Shown here piece by piece: positions 34,832 to 43,721 of a DNA stretch of 64,000 nt. The stretch covers positions 1-64,000 of the forward strand of contig NZ_BLAD01000046.1 of the NCBI RefSeq assembly GCF_009687845.1, written 5' to 3'. The position numbers and the translations under genes were made by a program. The DNA is from Acrocarpospora corrugata. GTDB lineage: Bacteria; Actinomycetota; Actinomycetes; Streptosporangiales; Streptosporangiaceae. Below the pieces are notes generated by a model that was not told where the DNA came from, did not search any database, and was given only the letters and a program-made list of their open reading frames with translations. How positions within the stretch are numbered: position 1 is the stretch's first letter; every line of letters begins with the position of its first letter.

Positions 34832-36369
34832 CGGCCCTCCTCCAGAACACGTTCCAGCACCTTTCCCCCGGCCCCCAGCGCCGCCGCCAGCGACACCGCC
34901 CCCGGATCCGGAGTGCCCACACTCCGCACTCCGTGCACAGCCGCCCTGCCCTTCCGGCCCGCCAGCCCGGCCGTGCCGGCGGCGGCTTCGGCGGCGACGT
35001 CCGCGGCCTCCCGCCAGACCGCGGTCAGGGAAGTGTGGCGGGACCGCCCGAACGCGGCCACGAACGGGGCAAGCGCGTCCACCATCGTCTTGTCCCCGGC
35101 CACCGCACCGCCGAGAGTGGTGACGGCGGCCAGCGCGGCCTCCAGGGCAGCGTGAACGTCAGCGACCGTTGCGCCTCCGAACTCAGGACCCTCCAGAAGC
35201 CGGGCTCCCGGCGCGGCCTCCAAAGCGGCATGCACGTCGGCGACCGTTACCTTTCCGAACTCCGGACTCTCTGGACGCCGGACACCCGGCGCGGCCTCCG
35301 GGGCGGTGCGCGCAGCGAGCTCTTCCCCGGCTGCGGACAGCCCCGCCCCCCACAGCGCGCCGCTGGCGCCACCGGCCGCCTCGCTGAACGCGGCTCCGGC
35401 GGCGGCGAGCACGTCACCGCCATCAGACCCGCCGTCGTGGCGGCGGCGACAGCCGCGCGGAAGCCGCGGACCATCCCGGCTCCGTGATCGCCGTCCCCGG
35501 CGACGGCGTCCAGGCGGCCCAGTTCGGGTTCGATGGCCTCGATCGCCGCCGCCATCTCGGTGATCATGGCGGTGACCACTTCGGCGCAGCCCGTACGCGG
35601 CGGATCGGCGTTCGCTCTCGCGGCCAATTCGGCGTCCACCCTCCCGGCCGATGAGGCAGGGATTCCGGGCGCGGCATAGTTGGCAAGGGCGGGTGTGGCG
35701 AGGTCGGCGGGGCCGGCAGGTGCGGCGAAGCCGCCGCCGAGAGCTCGGTCATCCTCGTAGCCGGATGTGGTCAGCGCCGTGCCTGGGCCGAGCGCGGCGT
35801 GGGCCGCGAGCCCAGTGAGGTCGGTTGGTGTGCTCTGTCCGGTTCGGTAGCCGGGTGCGGTGGCGGGGGTGTTCAGGTAGGGCTCGATGGTGTCGTCGAG
35901 CCAGCACAGGGTCAGGGAGTCCCCGGCGTGATTGCCGCCGGTCGCCGGGCGCGCTGGCCACGTCGTCGGTTACCAGGACGATCCGGGCGTCCACGCCTTC
36001 CCGTCTGGCGCGTTCGACGGCCGTGCCGAAGTGCATGACGTCGCCGGAGTAGTTGCCAAAGGACAGCAGGACGCCCGCGCCGCCGTCCAACGCCTTGACG
36101 CACCGGTACACGTGTTCGGCGGAAGGGCTGGTGAACACGTCTCCGACGACCGCGCCGTCGCACAGGCCGGGGCCGACGAGTCCGGCGAAAGCGGGATAGT
36201 GACCGGATCCGCCGCCGATGAGCACCGACGCCCGGCCCCGGACGGGGGCCGACACCGACATCACGCCCGAGGCCGAGGGGACTTTTCGCAGGTAGCGGCC
36301 ATATGCGGCGGTGAGTCCGGCGAGGAACTCGTCTTTGAACCCGGCTTCGGAATTGAAGACATATGTCAT
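34828..36369 (-). pseudogene. DhaK-DhaL fusion kinase gene with large internal deletion and frameshift
   Basis: From ATG 36369 the DhaK N-terminus is intact (GGGSGHYPAFAGLVGPGL, GDVFTSPSAEHVYRCVKALD, VLVTDDVASAP; up to about residue 123). Near 35935 the frame jumps directly to the DhaK C-terminal end (HAGDSLTLCWLDDTIEPYLN), so about 170 residues are gone. These include the His that covalently holds the ketose. A linker of about 80 residues leads to DhaL (RLDAVAGDGDHGAGMVRGF). One missing G at 35428-35430 shifts the frame again; the rest (AGAAFSEAAGGASGALWGAG ... VAGDKTMVDALAPF) continues in another frame to 34828. DhaL also holds a tandem duplication of about 29 residues (PEFGxxTVADVHAALEAA twice). 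Family members phosphorylate dihydroxyacetone or erythrulose. This copy cannot be functional as read. Confidence 0.85.
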
Positions 36370-37028
36370 GGATCGACCTCCAGCAGTGCGGTGAGCTGGT
36401 CCAGGACCTGGTCGAGGGAGTGGCAGACGGCGGCGGCCAGCGCGGCGGCGTCCTCGGCCAGCGGATATCGCGCGTGTTCGATGGCCAGGACGGTGAGCCC
36501 GGCCGCGACGGCGGAACGAACCCCGTTACTGGAGTCCTCGACGGCGTAGCTGGCCGTGGGATCGATACCAAGCCTGCGGGCCGCCTCGGCGTACACGTCG
36601 GGAGCGGGTTTGCCGGCCCGCACCTCGGCGCTGGAGACGGTGACCCGGAAGTAGCGGCCCAGGCCCATCGTGCCCATCACGGTGTCGATGATCGTGCGCG
36701 GCGCGGACGAGGCCAGCGCGATCGGCACCCGCCCGGCGACCGCGGCGACCATCTTCTCCGCCCCCGGCAGCAGGCTCACCCGGCCCGAGTCATAGGCCCC
36801 GGCGACGAACGCGACAACCGCGTCAGCTGCCAGCCGAGGATCGGCCCCAGCCCGTCCGCCCAGGTAGGCCCCCCACTCCGGGACACTCATCCCTTGGCAG
36901 GAGCGGGTGTCATCCGGCGTCCAGGCATACCCGTGCTCAGCCGCGAACGACGTCCAGCCCTCCTCCCACAAGAACTCCGACATCACCAGCACGCCATCCA
37001 GATCGAAGATCACACCACGCCCACCCAT
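36366..37028 (-). CDS. HAD-superfamily phosphatase / beta-phosphoglucomutase-like hydrolase
   Basis: From ATG 37028 (GGGAGG 5 bases upstream) there are 220 residues. HAD motif I is FDLDGVLV (nucleophile D9, D11), motif II LASSAPRTI, motif III K in VRAGKPAPDVY, motif IV VEDSSNGVRSA. The helical cap lies between motifs I and II. Such enzymes dephosphorylate sugar or polyol phosphates. The stop overlaps the DhaK start by 4 bp. The coding frame is intact although its downstream neighbours are broken. Confidence 0.88.
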   Translation of the reverse strand: MGGRGVIFDLDGVLVMSEFLWEEGWTSFAAEHGYAWTPDDTRSCQGMSVPEWGAYLGGRAGADPRLAADAVVAFVAGAYDSGRVSLLPGAEKMVAAVAGRVPIALASSAPRTIIDTVMGTMGLGRYFRVTVSSAEVRAGKPAPDVYAEAARRLGIDPTASYAVEDSSNGVRSAVAAGLTVLAIEHARYPLAEDAAALAAAVCHSLDQVLDQLTALLEVDP

Positions 37029-37081
37029 CACGCCTCCCGATGGATGACGAGGCAGCCGCACAGCGCTAGCCGGTTGGAGGG

Positions 37082-37188
37082 GCGCGGCTTCACGGCGTCT
37101 CCCGGTGGTAGAGGGGGTGGATGAGGCGGCGCGGCGCCGGTTGGTGAGGGCGCGGCTTCATGGCGTCTCCCGGTGGTAGAGGGGGTGG
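37082..37188. repeat. Duplicated 39-bp 3' end of the FGGY kinase gene
   Basis: The segment 37150-37188, which encodes the last residues of the kinase (HPLYHRETP and stop), is repeated at 37082-37120 with one mismatch. The second copy would again spell the same C-terminus and stop. The 68-bp period suggests a local tandem duplication in the intergenic region between the kinase and HAD genes. Confidence 0.8.
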
Positions 37189-38645
37189 AGGGCCTCGTAT
37201 AAGCGGAGGTAGGTGGCGTAGCGGCGGGTGTAGGTCTCAGCGCGGGCAGGGTCCGGCTGGTAGGTGGTGTCGATGGTGGCGCGGGCTTTCAGGGGGGTGA
37301 AGTCGGGCCAGTGGCCGAGGGCGACCAGGGCGCAGGCGGCGGCGCCGATGGCGCCCGCGTCCTGGGGGTTGGTGATGGTGTGGAGGGGGCGGCCGAGGAT
37401 GTCGGCGATGATCTGGAGCCACTGGGTGCCGATGGTGCCGCCGCCGACGGCGCGGATGGTGGCCAGGTCCTGGCCGAATTGGTGGCCGTATTCGAGGGCC
37501 CAGCGCATCTGGAAGGCCACTCCCTCCATGACGGCGCGGAGCAGGTGGGCGGGGCCGTGGGCGAGGCCGAGGCCGACGAAGGCGGCGCGGGCGTGGTCGT
37601 CGAAGACGGGGACGCGTTCGCCGCTCAGCCAGGGGGCGAAGATCAGGTCCTGCATCTGGTCCTGGCAGCCGGCCACCAGGCGGTCCACCCGGTCGTAGTC
37701 GACCCGGCCCTCGGGGTCGAGGCCGAGGGTGCGGGCGATCCAGGCCAGGGCGGCGCCGCCGGTGGCGATCTCCAGCCAGAGGATCCACCGGCCGGAGTCG
37801 ACGTGGGCGAGCGCGCCGAGCCGGCGGGCGGGGTCGCGGCCGGGCTGGTCCATGGTGACGCCGAAGTAGATGGCGGTGCCCAGGCTGACGTGCACGTCGC
37901 CGGAGCCGACCGCGCCGGAGCCGGCCTGGCTGGCGGGGACGTCGCCCGCGCCCACCACCACCGGCACGCCCGGAGGCAGCCCGAGTTGTTCGGCGACGGG
38001 GTCGAGGATCGTTCCGGCGAGGTCGGTGGCCCTTCTGATCTCGGGGAGCAGCTGGACCGGGATGCCGAGTTCCTGGCAGAGCGGCCAGTCCCAGTCGCGC
38101 CGGACCTGGTCGTACAGGCGGTACGCCGACGCCCCGGCGTGGTCGACCACCGCCCGGCCGGTCAGCCACATGACCACGGCTTCCTTGCAGTCCAGCAGTT
38201 TGAAGGCGCGGCCGAAGACCTCCGGTTCCCGGTCCCGCAGCCAGAGGATCTTGGGCAGGATGTCCTTGGCCGACACCACCGCGCCGAGCCGCTCGAACTG
38301 CAGGTCCGGCGGCATGCGCGCCGCCAGCGCGGCGGCCTCGCCGGCTGAGCGCTGGTCCAGCCAGCTGAGCATCGGCAGCAGCGGCCGCCCGGCCGGGTCG
38401 ACCGGGACCAGGTTGAACATCTGCGCGGTCACGCTCACCCCGCCGATGCCGGCGTTGCGGTCGGCCAGGGTGCGGCCGACGTGGCGGGTTGCGGTGAGGA
38501 TGTCGTCCAGGTCCTGGTCGACCCAGCCGTTCTCCTTGGCGCGGAGGCCGTACGAGCAGAAGGCGCTGTCGAGCAGGCGGCCCTCGGTGTCGGTGACGAC
38601 CGCTTTGACCCCGCTGGTGCCGACGTCGAACGCGAGGATCCTCAT
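37158..38645 (-). CDS. FGGY family carbohydrate kinase (xylulokinase-like)
   Basis: A 495-residue sugar kinase that would phosphorylate a ketose or polyol with ATP. The N-terminal phosphate loop is AFDVGTSGVKAVVTDTEG (residues 5-22), the hinge motif VVVGAGDVPASQAGSGAVGS, the second domain has HLLRAVMEGVAFQMRWALEY, and the FGGY C-terminal signature region is AVGGGTIGTQWLQIIADILG. Length agrees with the family (about 480-520). It overlaps the aminotransferase gene by 4 bp upstream. The substrate is not determined; it lies in an operon with DhaKL, RpiB, HAD and an APC permease. Confidence 0.9.
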   Translation of the reverse strand: MRILAFDVGTSGVKAVVTDTEGRLLDSAFCSYGLRAKENGWVDQDLDDILTATRHVGRTLADRNAGIGGVSVTAQMFNLVPVDPAGRPLLPMLSWLDQRSAGEAAALAARMPPDLQFERLGAVVSAKDILPKILWLRDREPEVFGRAFKLLDCKEAVVMWLTGRAVVDHAGASAYRLYDQVRRDWDWPLCQELGIPVQLLPEIRRATDLAGTILDPVAEQLGLPPGVPVVVGAGDVPASQAGSGAVGSGDVHVSLGTAIYFGVTMDQPGRDPARRLGALAHVDSGRWILWLEIATGGAALAWIARTLGLDPEGRVDYDRVDRLVAGCQDQMQDLIFAPWLSGERVPVFDDHARAAFVGLGLAHGPAHLLRAVMEGVAFQMRWALEYGHQFGQDLATIRAVGGGTIGTQWLQIIADILGRPLHTITNPQDAGAIGAAACALVALGHWPDFTPLKARATIDTTYQPDPARAETYTRRYATYLRLYEALHPLYHRETP

Positions 38646-39736
38646 GAGCCGGTCCCGAGGATGGCGGGGAGGATGTCGAGGAAGCGGTCGTTCTGTTCCT
38701 CGGTGCCGACGGTGACGCGCAGGTGCGAGCCGCGGAGCCGGTGCGCGCTCATCGCCCTGATCAGGATGCGCTGCGACAGGACTGCGTCGACGACGGGCAG
38801 GACTTCCCGGCCGGTGCCGGAGATGTCGGCGAGCACGAAGTTTCCCTCGGACGGGTAGGCGGTGACCCCGTCCATCGCCTGGAGGCCCTTGTAGAGGCGG
38901 TCGGCCTCGCCGCTGATGTGGCGGCGGCGTCGTTCCAGCTCGTCGGGTTCGGCGAAGGCCGCCAGGCAGCCCCAGATCGCCATCAGGCTGACGCTGAACG
39001 GGATCCGTACCCGCTCGACGACGTCAGCCAGCCACGGGTCCGCGATCGCGTACCCGACCCGGAGCGCGGCCAGGCCGAAGCCCTTGGACATCGTCCGCGT
39101 GGTCACCAGGTTCGGATGGTCCGCGACCAGGTGGGCGAAGGACTGGCCGTAGCCGCACTCCAGGTACGCCTGGTCGATGATGACCGGGATCCCGGTCGCC
39201 GCGAGCCGCTCGACCTGCTCGACCGTCCAGCCCTTCCCGGTCGGGTTGTTCGGACTGCACAGAAAAATGATCTTCGTGCGCGGGGTGATCGCCCGCAGCA
39301 CGGCGTCCACGTCCAGCTCCCACGCCTCCGTCAGCGGGACGAACACCGGCGTGCTCCCGCACAACCGGGACTGCGTCTCGAAGAACGCGTACGTGGGAGT
39401 CGGGATGATGGTCTCGTCCCCCGGGCCGGTCAGCACCCGGGTCAGCACGTCGAGGATCTCGGTGGAACCGTTGCCCAGCACCACCGACTCGACCGGCGCC
39501 CCGCAGTGCGCCGCGACCGCGGCCCGCAGGTCCTGCCCCGAGTACGGATACAGATGCCCGACCGCCATCGCGTCCGCGACCGCGCGCAGCACGGCCGGCG
39601 ACGGCGGGATCGGGCACTCGTTGGACATCATCCGGGCGAGCTCCCGGCGCCGCCAGGCGAAGTCGTGGTGGGTCGCGTTGTACGGCGCCGCGTCGGCGAA
39701 GCCGGGCCGGACGAAGCTCTGGATGGAGCGAGTCAC
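38642..39736 (-). CDS. Fold-type I PLP aminotransferase (histidinol-phosphate aminotransferase-like)
   Basis: The 364-residue protein has the HisC-like motifs NECPIPPSP, LYPYSGQDLRAAVAAHCG, SPNNPTGKGW (substrate-carboxylate/phosphate region), IIDQAYLE (PLP Asp/Tyr) and the PLP-Lys K218 in TMSKGFGLAALRVGYA. True histidine biosynthesis genes (hisE, hisG) lie 7 kb away, and this gene is locked into the GntR-controlled operon by 4-bp overlap with the kinase. It more likely transaminates an imported amino compound or a keto-sugar than histidinol phosphate. Confidence 0.85.
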   Translation of the reverse strand: MTRSIQSFVRPGFADAAPYNATHHDFAWRRRELARMMSNECPIPPSPAVLRAVADAMAVGHLYPYSGQDLRAAVAAHCGAPVESVVLGNGSTEILDVLTRVLTGPGDETIIPTPTYAFFETQSRLCGSTPVFVPLTEAWELDVDAVLRAITPRTKIIFLCSPNNPTGKGWTVEQVERLAATGIPVIIDQAYLECGYGQSFAHLVADHPNLVTTRTMSKGFGLAALRVGYAIADPWLADVVERVRIPFSVSLMAIWGCLAAFAEPDELERRRRHISGEADRLYKGLQAMDGVTAYPSEGNFVLADISGTGREVLPVVDAVLSQRILIRAMSAHRLRGSHLRVTVGTEEQNDRFLDILPAILGTGS

Positions 39737-39739
39737 AAT

Positions 39740-40985
39740 CTAACCTTTCGGTCCGGGGCGGCGGCGGGGGGCCGCCGCCCCACGTGCGTCATCGTTGTGG
39801 TGGCGTTTCCCGGCCGGCGACGGCCGCCGGAATCCCCGCCTGGCCCCGCCTGATCCGGCGCGCAGGACCGTCGCGTACCAGATCGCGGCGATCACGAAGA
39901 AGATCCCGGCCATCAGGGCCGTCTGCCGGTTGGCCTCCGGGATCACCAGCTCGCCGACCACGAACAGCGACCACAGGAACGCCGTCCACCGGACCGGCGT
40001 GGCCCAGGCCCCGAGGCTGAACGAGGTCGTCGTCGAAAGCCGGTTGTGCGCCGACGCGTAGATGACCGCGCCGATGGTGAGGGCGCCGCGCAGGATGTGC
40101 GTGATCGGGACCTCCGCGCCGGTGGCCTCCCGCAGGCTGCCGATGTTGATGGTCAGCGCGACGATCATGAAGAAGCCGATGGTCAGCGACACGATCAGGG
40201 CGGCGATCACCGCCCGTGGCACCTGCTTCTTGGCCAGCTTCGTCTCTTCGGCCAGGTCGGCCGCGCCCTCGAAGCCGGTCAGCACCCAGATCGCCAGCAG
40301 TCCCGACATCAGCAGGGCGCCGGTGAAGCCGGATCCCTGCACCGAGGACGTGGTCAGGAAGCTGAGATCCTGCACGGGGTTGGTGACGAACCCGACGACC
40401 AGCAGGATGATCGTGAGCACGATGGACAAGCCGAGCTCCGCGACGAACGCGGCGGCGTTGTTGATCTTGGCGGCGATCTTCACGCCGACCAGGTTGATGA
40501 CGAGCTGGGTGAAGGTGACCAGCACGACGACGATCAGGGTGCTGGTGGGGTTGATCTCCAGGCCCAGCCGCTCCTGAAGGATCGGCGCCAGGCCGAAGTT
40601 CAGGCCGGTGAAACCCGGGATGAAGGCCATCAGACCGGCCCAGCCGACGAAACCATCCGTAGTGGGAGTTGATCAGGCGGCTGGTCCACTGGAAGGCGTA
40701 TCCGCTGATCGGCATGCGCCCGGCGAGTTCGGCCAGCACCAGCGCGACCAGGATCTGCCCGGCGGCGACGAGGAAGGTCCAGTCGAAGACCGGTCCGATC
40801 ATCCCCAGTGAGTAGGCGTAGGTGGTGAAGATTCCCGCGGTGATGCACATGCAGGAGATCGAGATGGAGGGCGAACTCATGAGGCCCATGGTTCGGTCCA
40901 GCTGCGGCTCATAGCCGAAGGACCGGAGTTCCTCGTCGTCCGTCAATCCATCCTGAAGCCCCCGATCGTCACTTTTCGGAATCAT
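39740..40985 (-). pseudogene. APC-superfamily amino acid/amine permease with one or two frameshifts
   Basis: From ATG 40985 the N-terminus is typical of amine/GABA/choline-type APC permeases: DDEELRSFGYEPQLDRTMGL, then ITAGIFTTYAYSLGMIGPVF and ELAGRMPISGYAFQWTSRLI. At 40650-40652 an extra A (T on the coding strand) shifts the frame after SHYGWF. The other frame continues correctly with VGWAGLMAFIPGFTGLNFGL and ten more hydrophobic helices. Near 39858-39863 a GCGCGC run may hold a second indel, since the original frame would end in RRIRRGQAGIPAAVAGRE and stop at 39789. As read, no full-length transporter can be made. Confidence 0.8.
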
Positions 40986-41031
40986 GTAATCACCCTTTCT
41001 CGGATGTGCAGGCCGGGTGAGGGTCTCCCGG

Positions 41032-41844
41032 CTAAGTGCCGCTCCGGCCGGCGTTCCGCCCGCCGGAGCCGTGGTCGAACAGGTCCTGCCTGCCGTGGCG
41101 CAGTCGCCGTACGGTGAGGTGGAAAACGCCGGGGACGTAGTGCTCGCGGGAGGCCAGCACCGGGTGCCCGTCCGCCGACTTCTCGACCTGGTCGAGACGG
41201 AGCAGCGGGCTGTTGCGACGGCATCCGAGCGCGGCGGCCAGCCGGGTGCCGGCCACCGTGGCCGACACGGCCGCGACACCGCCGAGCAGGTGGATTGCGC
41301 AGTCGCGTTCCAGGAATCGGTAGATCGACCCGCCGTCGTACGCCGGGGAGCCGGAGCGCTCCAGGACCTCCAGCGGTATGACGTCCAGGCCGTGGGCCGC
41401 GGGGACGCCGTCCACGCGGATGATCCGTTCGACCGAGAGGACCCGGTCGTCGGGTTTGAGGTTCAGCGCCTCTGCCAGCCAGCCGGGTGCGGTCTCCTCG
41501 TGCGCGCTCACCACCTCTATGCCCAGGGTCGCGTTGGCGGCCAGGACGGCTTCGGTGACGCCGATGTCCAGGTCGAGGGAGCTTTCCACCTGGGGGTGGC
41601 GCTGTGCCACGAAAGTCCCCACTCCGTGCCTCCGCCGTACCAGTCCGTCCGCTTCCAGGCCGCTGAGGATCTCCCGCAGCGTGGGGCGGCTGATTCCGTA
41701 CTGGGTGGCCAGCGCCGGTTCCGAGGGCAGGCGCTGCCCGGGTTGCAGCCATCCGTCGGCGATCTGCGCCACGAGCAGACTCCGCACTTCCCCGGAGAGA
41801 GGCAGCCGCTGTCCTGGGGGGATGGAGGGTGAGCCATTCGGCAT
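41032..41844 (-). CDS. GntR-family regulator with UTRA ligand domain
   Basis: A 270-residue regulator. The winged helix (about residues 15-75) reads GWLQPGQRLPSEPALATQYG and ISRPTLREILSGLEADGLVR. The C-terminal UTRA domain (about 90-255) has the small-ligand fold (GIEVVSAHEETAPGWLAEAL ... VLASREHYVPGVFHLTVRRL). It is the first gene of the 34-42 kb operon and likely its repressor, responding to the transported compound or a phosphorylated intermediate. ATG 41844 is preferred to a TTG 21 bases upstream because the TTG lies within a dyad that looks like the operator. No SD is visible, so the mRNA may be leaderless. Confidence 0.85.
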   Translation of the reverse strand: MPNGSPSIPPGQRLPLSGEVRSLLVAQIADGWLQPGQRLPSEPALATQYGISRPTLREILSGLEADGLVRRRHGVGTFVAQRHPQVESSLDLDIGVTEAVLAANATLGIEVVSAHEETAPGWLAEALNLKPDDRVLSVERIIRVDGVPAAHGLDVIPLEVLERSGSPAYDGGSIYRFLERDCAIHLLGGVAAVSATVAGTRLAAALGCRRNSPLLRLDQVEKSADGHPVLASREHYVPGVFHLTVRRLRHGRQDLFDHGSGGRNAGRSGT

Positions 41845-41846
41845 GT

Positions 41847-41866
41847 GTTGTAAGATGTCAGACAAC
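41847..41866. promoter_or_regulatory. 20-bp dyad at the GntR start, candidate operator
   Basis: GTTGT and ACAAC arms flank a centre containing AAGATGTCAG, 2 bp upstream of the GntR start codon. TTGT-n-ACAA dyads are common for GntR/HutC-type repressors. The location implies autoregulation of the operon. Confidence 0.5.
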
Positions 41867-41908
41867 TGCGGAATGGGTCAATAGTGAAGTTTCCGGTTCG
41901 TGCTGTGA

Positions 41909-42565
41909 CTACGCGGGGCCGTCGATGATCCTGATTCGGACCGCCCGGAATAGGGCCGGGGTCTCGGTCAGGACGGCGAGCTTCGGGTCGGGGACGGTGA
42001 GGAACGGTTCCCGCTCCAGCGTGAACAGCGCGGCCAGCCGGCGATCCTCGCGGAGTTCGTCGATGGCCCGTTTGTCCCCGCCGACGACGAGCGCGTCCAG
42101 GCTGCCCGCGTGCGGCAGCAGGACCCGCGCGGCGACGTCGGCGGCGGCCTGGAGCGCCTCGGTGGACTGCTTCTCGCGCCGCCGGGCGAACCGGTGCTGC
42201 GACCAGCCACCGGCCGCGCTCCGGCCGTGGACCAGGCGCGCGCCCACTTTCGAGACCAGCAGCCGATCGCCTTCGAACACGCCCGCCGCGTATCCGCCGA
42301 GCCTGACGAGCAGGACGCCCACGCGCCTCGGCTGGTTCGCGTGCGCGACGAGTCCGGCGATCGCGTCACCGTCATGGGCGAGCGGCGGGAACGGGACATG
42401 GCATTCGGCGACCGAGCCGTCCGGCGCGGACAAGGTCACGAGCTCCGGCGAAGCCGCCACCGACGGCTCCCCGTGGCGGTCGGCGAAGCCGCGGATCCAC
42501 CGGTGGACTCGTTCCGGCCCGACGGAGACCCATCTGCCACCGCCCGCCGCGGGCCTCGCCGTCAT
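41909..42565 (-). CDS. acVLRF1-type peptidyl-tRNA hydrolase (release-factor-like, ribosome quality control)
   Basis: VLRF1/Vms1-like proteins release nascent chains from tRNA on stalled large ribosomal subunits. The actinobacterial form is small and lacks eukaryotic accessory domains. From ATG 42565 there are 218 residues. The catalytic motif GGWSQHRFARRREKQ is at 119-133, with the conserved Gln Q133 in the place of the GGQ glutamine, followed by ADVAARVLLPHAGSLDALVV. The N-terminus GGGRWVSVGPERVHRWI is also family-like. Single gene. Confidence 0.88.
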   Translation of the reverse strand: MTARPAAGGGRWVSVGPERVHRWIRGFADRHGEPSVAASPELVTLSAPDGSVAECHVPFPPLAHDGDAIAGLVAHANQPRRVGVLLVRLGGYAAGVFEGDRLLVSKVGARLVHGRSAAGGWSQHRFARRREKQSTEALQAAADVAARVLLPHAGSLDALVVGGDKRAIDELREDRRLAALFTLEREPFLTVPDPKLAVLTETPALFRAVRIRIIDGPA

Positions 42566-42683
42566 GAGAAGCCAGCCTAGCGACCCGGCGCCGCGACCTT
42601 GCCATACCGCGCGAGTGGCGAATATGGGGCGAGCTCCACGGACCGAAACGGCCGAATGCGCTCGCGCGAGGGCGCTCGGTCTT

Positions 42684-43523
42684 CTATCCGAGGAACGTCG
42701 CGGTCGCCGCCACGAAGCGGTCCGCGTCGTCGAGCCAGGGGAAATGGCCTGCTTCCGGCTGGACGGCGAACTCGGCATTCGGGAACAGCGCGGCGAATTC
42801 GGCCGCGACACTCGGCGGCGTGTTCAGGTCGACCGCTCCGGCGAGGACCAGCACCGGCGCGTTGAAAACGGCCAGCGCCGCCCGGGTGGCGGCCGGGTCG
42901 AACGCGCCCTCGGAGCCGTACACGGCGGCGGCTTCGTCGTTGCGGTGGGCGTCGTGGCCCGCCTGGTAGGCCTGGGCCGCCTCGTCCCATCGGCCGTAGA
43001 AGAACGGGTCGACGGCCGTCCAGCTGGCTTCGGTGGCGGTGCCGGCCACGATCGCCTCAAGCGCGGCGAAGGCGGGTTCGAACCAGGGTTCGCCCTTGCG
43101 GAGCCGGGCGACTTCGAGCCGCGCCTCCCCCGTGACCGCGATGCCGGCCGCCGCGGCGCTCGGGGTGACCAGGACGAGCTTGCTGACGCGCTCCGGGTGC
43201 CGGGCCGCGTACAGCACCGCGAGGTTCGTGCCGCCGGAGTGTGCGAGCAGGTCCAGCCGGTCGAGGCCGAGGTGTTCGCGCAGGGCCTCGACGTCGTCGA
43301 CGAGCCGGTCGCAGCGGTAGGAGGCGGTGTCCGCCGGGGTCGCGGACTGGCCGGTGCCCCGGGGGTCCAGCATGACCAGCTGCCGATGCGCGGAAAGGCC
43401 CCCGAGTTCACCGAGGTAGCCGGAGTCCTGCATCGGGCCGCCCGGCAGGCAGATCACCGGGGAGCCCTCTCCGAGGACGTGGTAGGCGAGAGCGGTTCCA
43501 TCGTCCGCGGCGAAGGCTGGCAT
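42684..43523 (-). CDS. Alpha/beta hydrolase (proline iminopeptidase-like)
   Basis: From ATG 43523 there are 279 residues. The oxyanion loop is CLPGGPMQDSGYLGEL, followed by MLDPRGTGQSATPADTASYR, the pattern of proline iminopeptidases. The nucleophile elbow is AHSGGTNLAVLYA. Asp lies in LAGAVDLNTPP and His in QPEAGHFPWLD. It is cytoplasmic; the substrate is an N-terminal Pro peptide or a small ester. It has no close operon partner (119 bp to the acVLRF1 gene). Confidence 0.88.
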   Translation of the reverse strand: MPAFAADDGTALAYHVLGEGSPVICLPGGPMQDSGYLGELGGLSAHRQLVMLDPRGTGQSATPADTASYRCDRLVDDVEALREHLGLDRLDLLAHSGGTNLAVLYAARHPERVSKLVLVTPSAAAAGIAVTGEARLEVARLRKGEPWFEPAFAALEAIVAGTATEASWTAVDPFFYGRWDEAAQAYQAGHDAHRNDEAAAVYGSEGAFDPAATRAALAVFNAPVLVLAGAVDLNTPPSVAAEFAALFPNAEFAVQPEAGHFPWLDDADRFVAATATFLG

Positions 43524-43721
43524 GGCGAGGATCCTACGAGGACGGCGCCGACGACTGCGAGCCATTATCCAGCGCACGCGAGACACGAGCACAGCCATGG
43601 CAGCCGCAGGCTCAAACTGGTCAAAGGCCAGCTGGGGTTTCATCGCAACAAATGGGGAAATGTCGGTGAACTTCAATTCACAGAGCGGGTTCCGTACCTG
43701 CCAGGAGACCAGAATTCAAGC

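Noticed and set aside
38642-39736. HisC of histidine biosynthesis
   Set aside because: The gene is locked into a GntR-controlled catabolic operon by overlap with a sugar kinase gene, away from hisE-hisG; sequence type alone is not enough.
41829-43721. Long upstream extension of the EAL protein frame
   Set aside because: The extension is antisense to the acVLRF1 and hydrolase genes and has no conserved motif; the GTG at 43722 was chosen.
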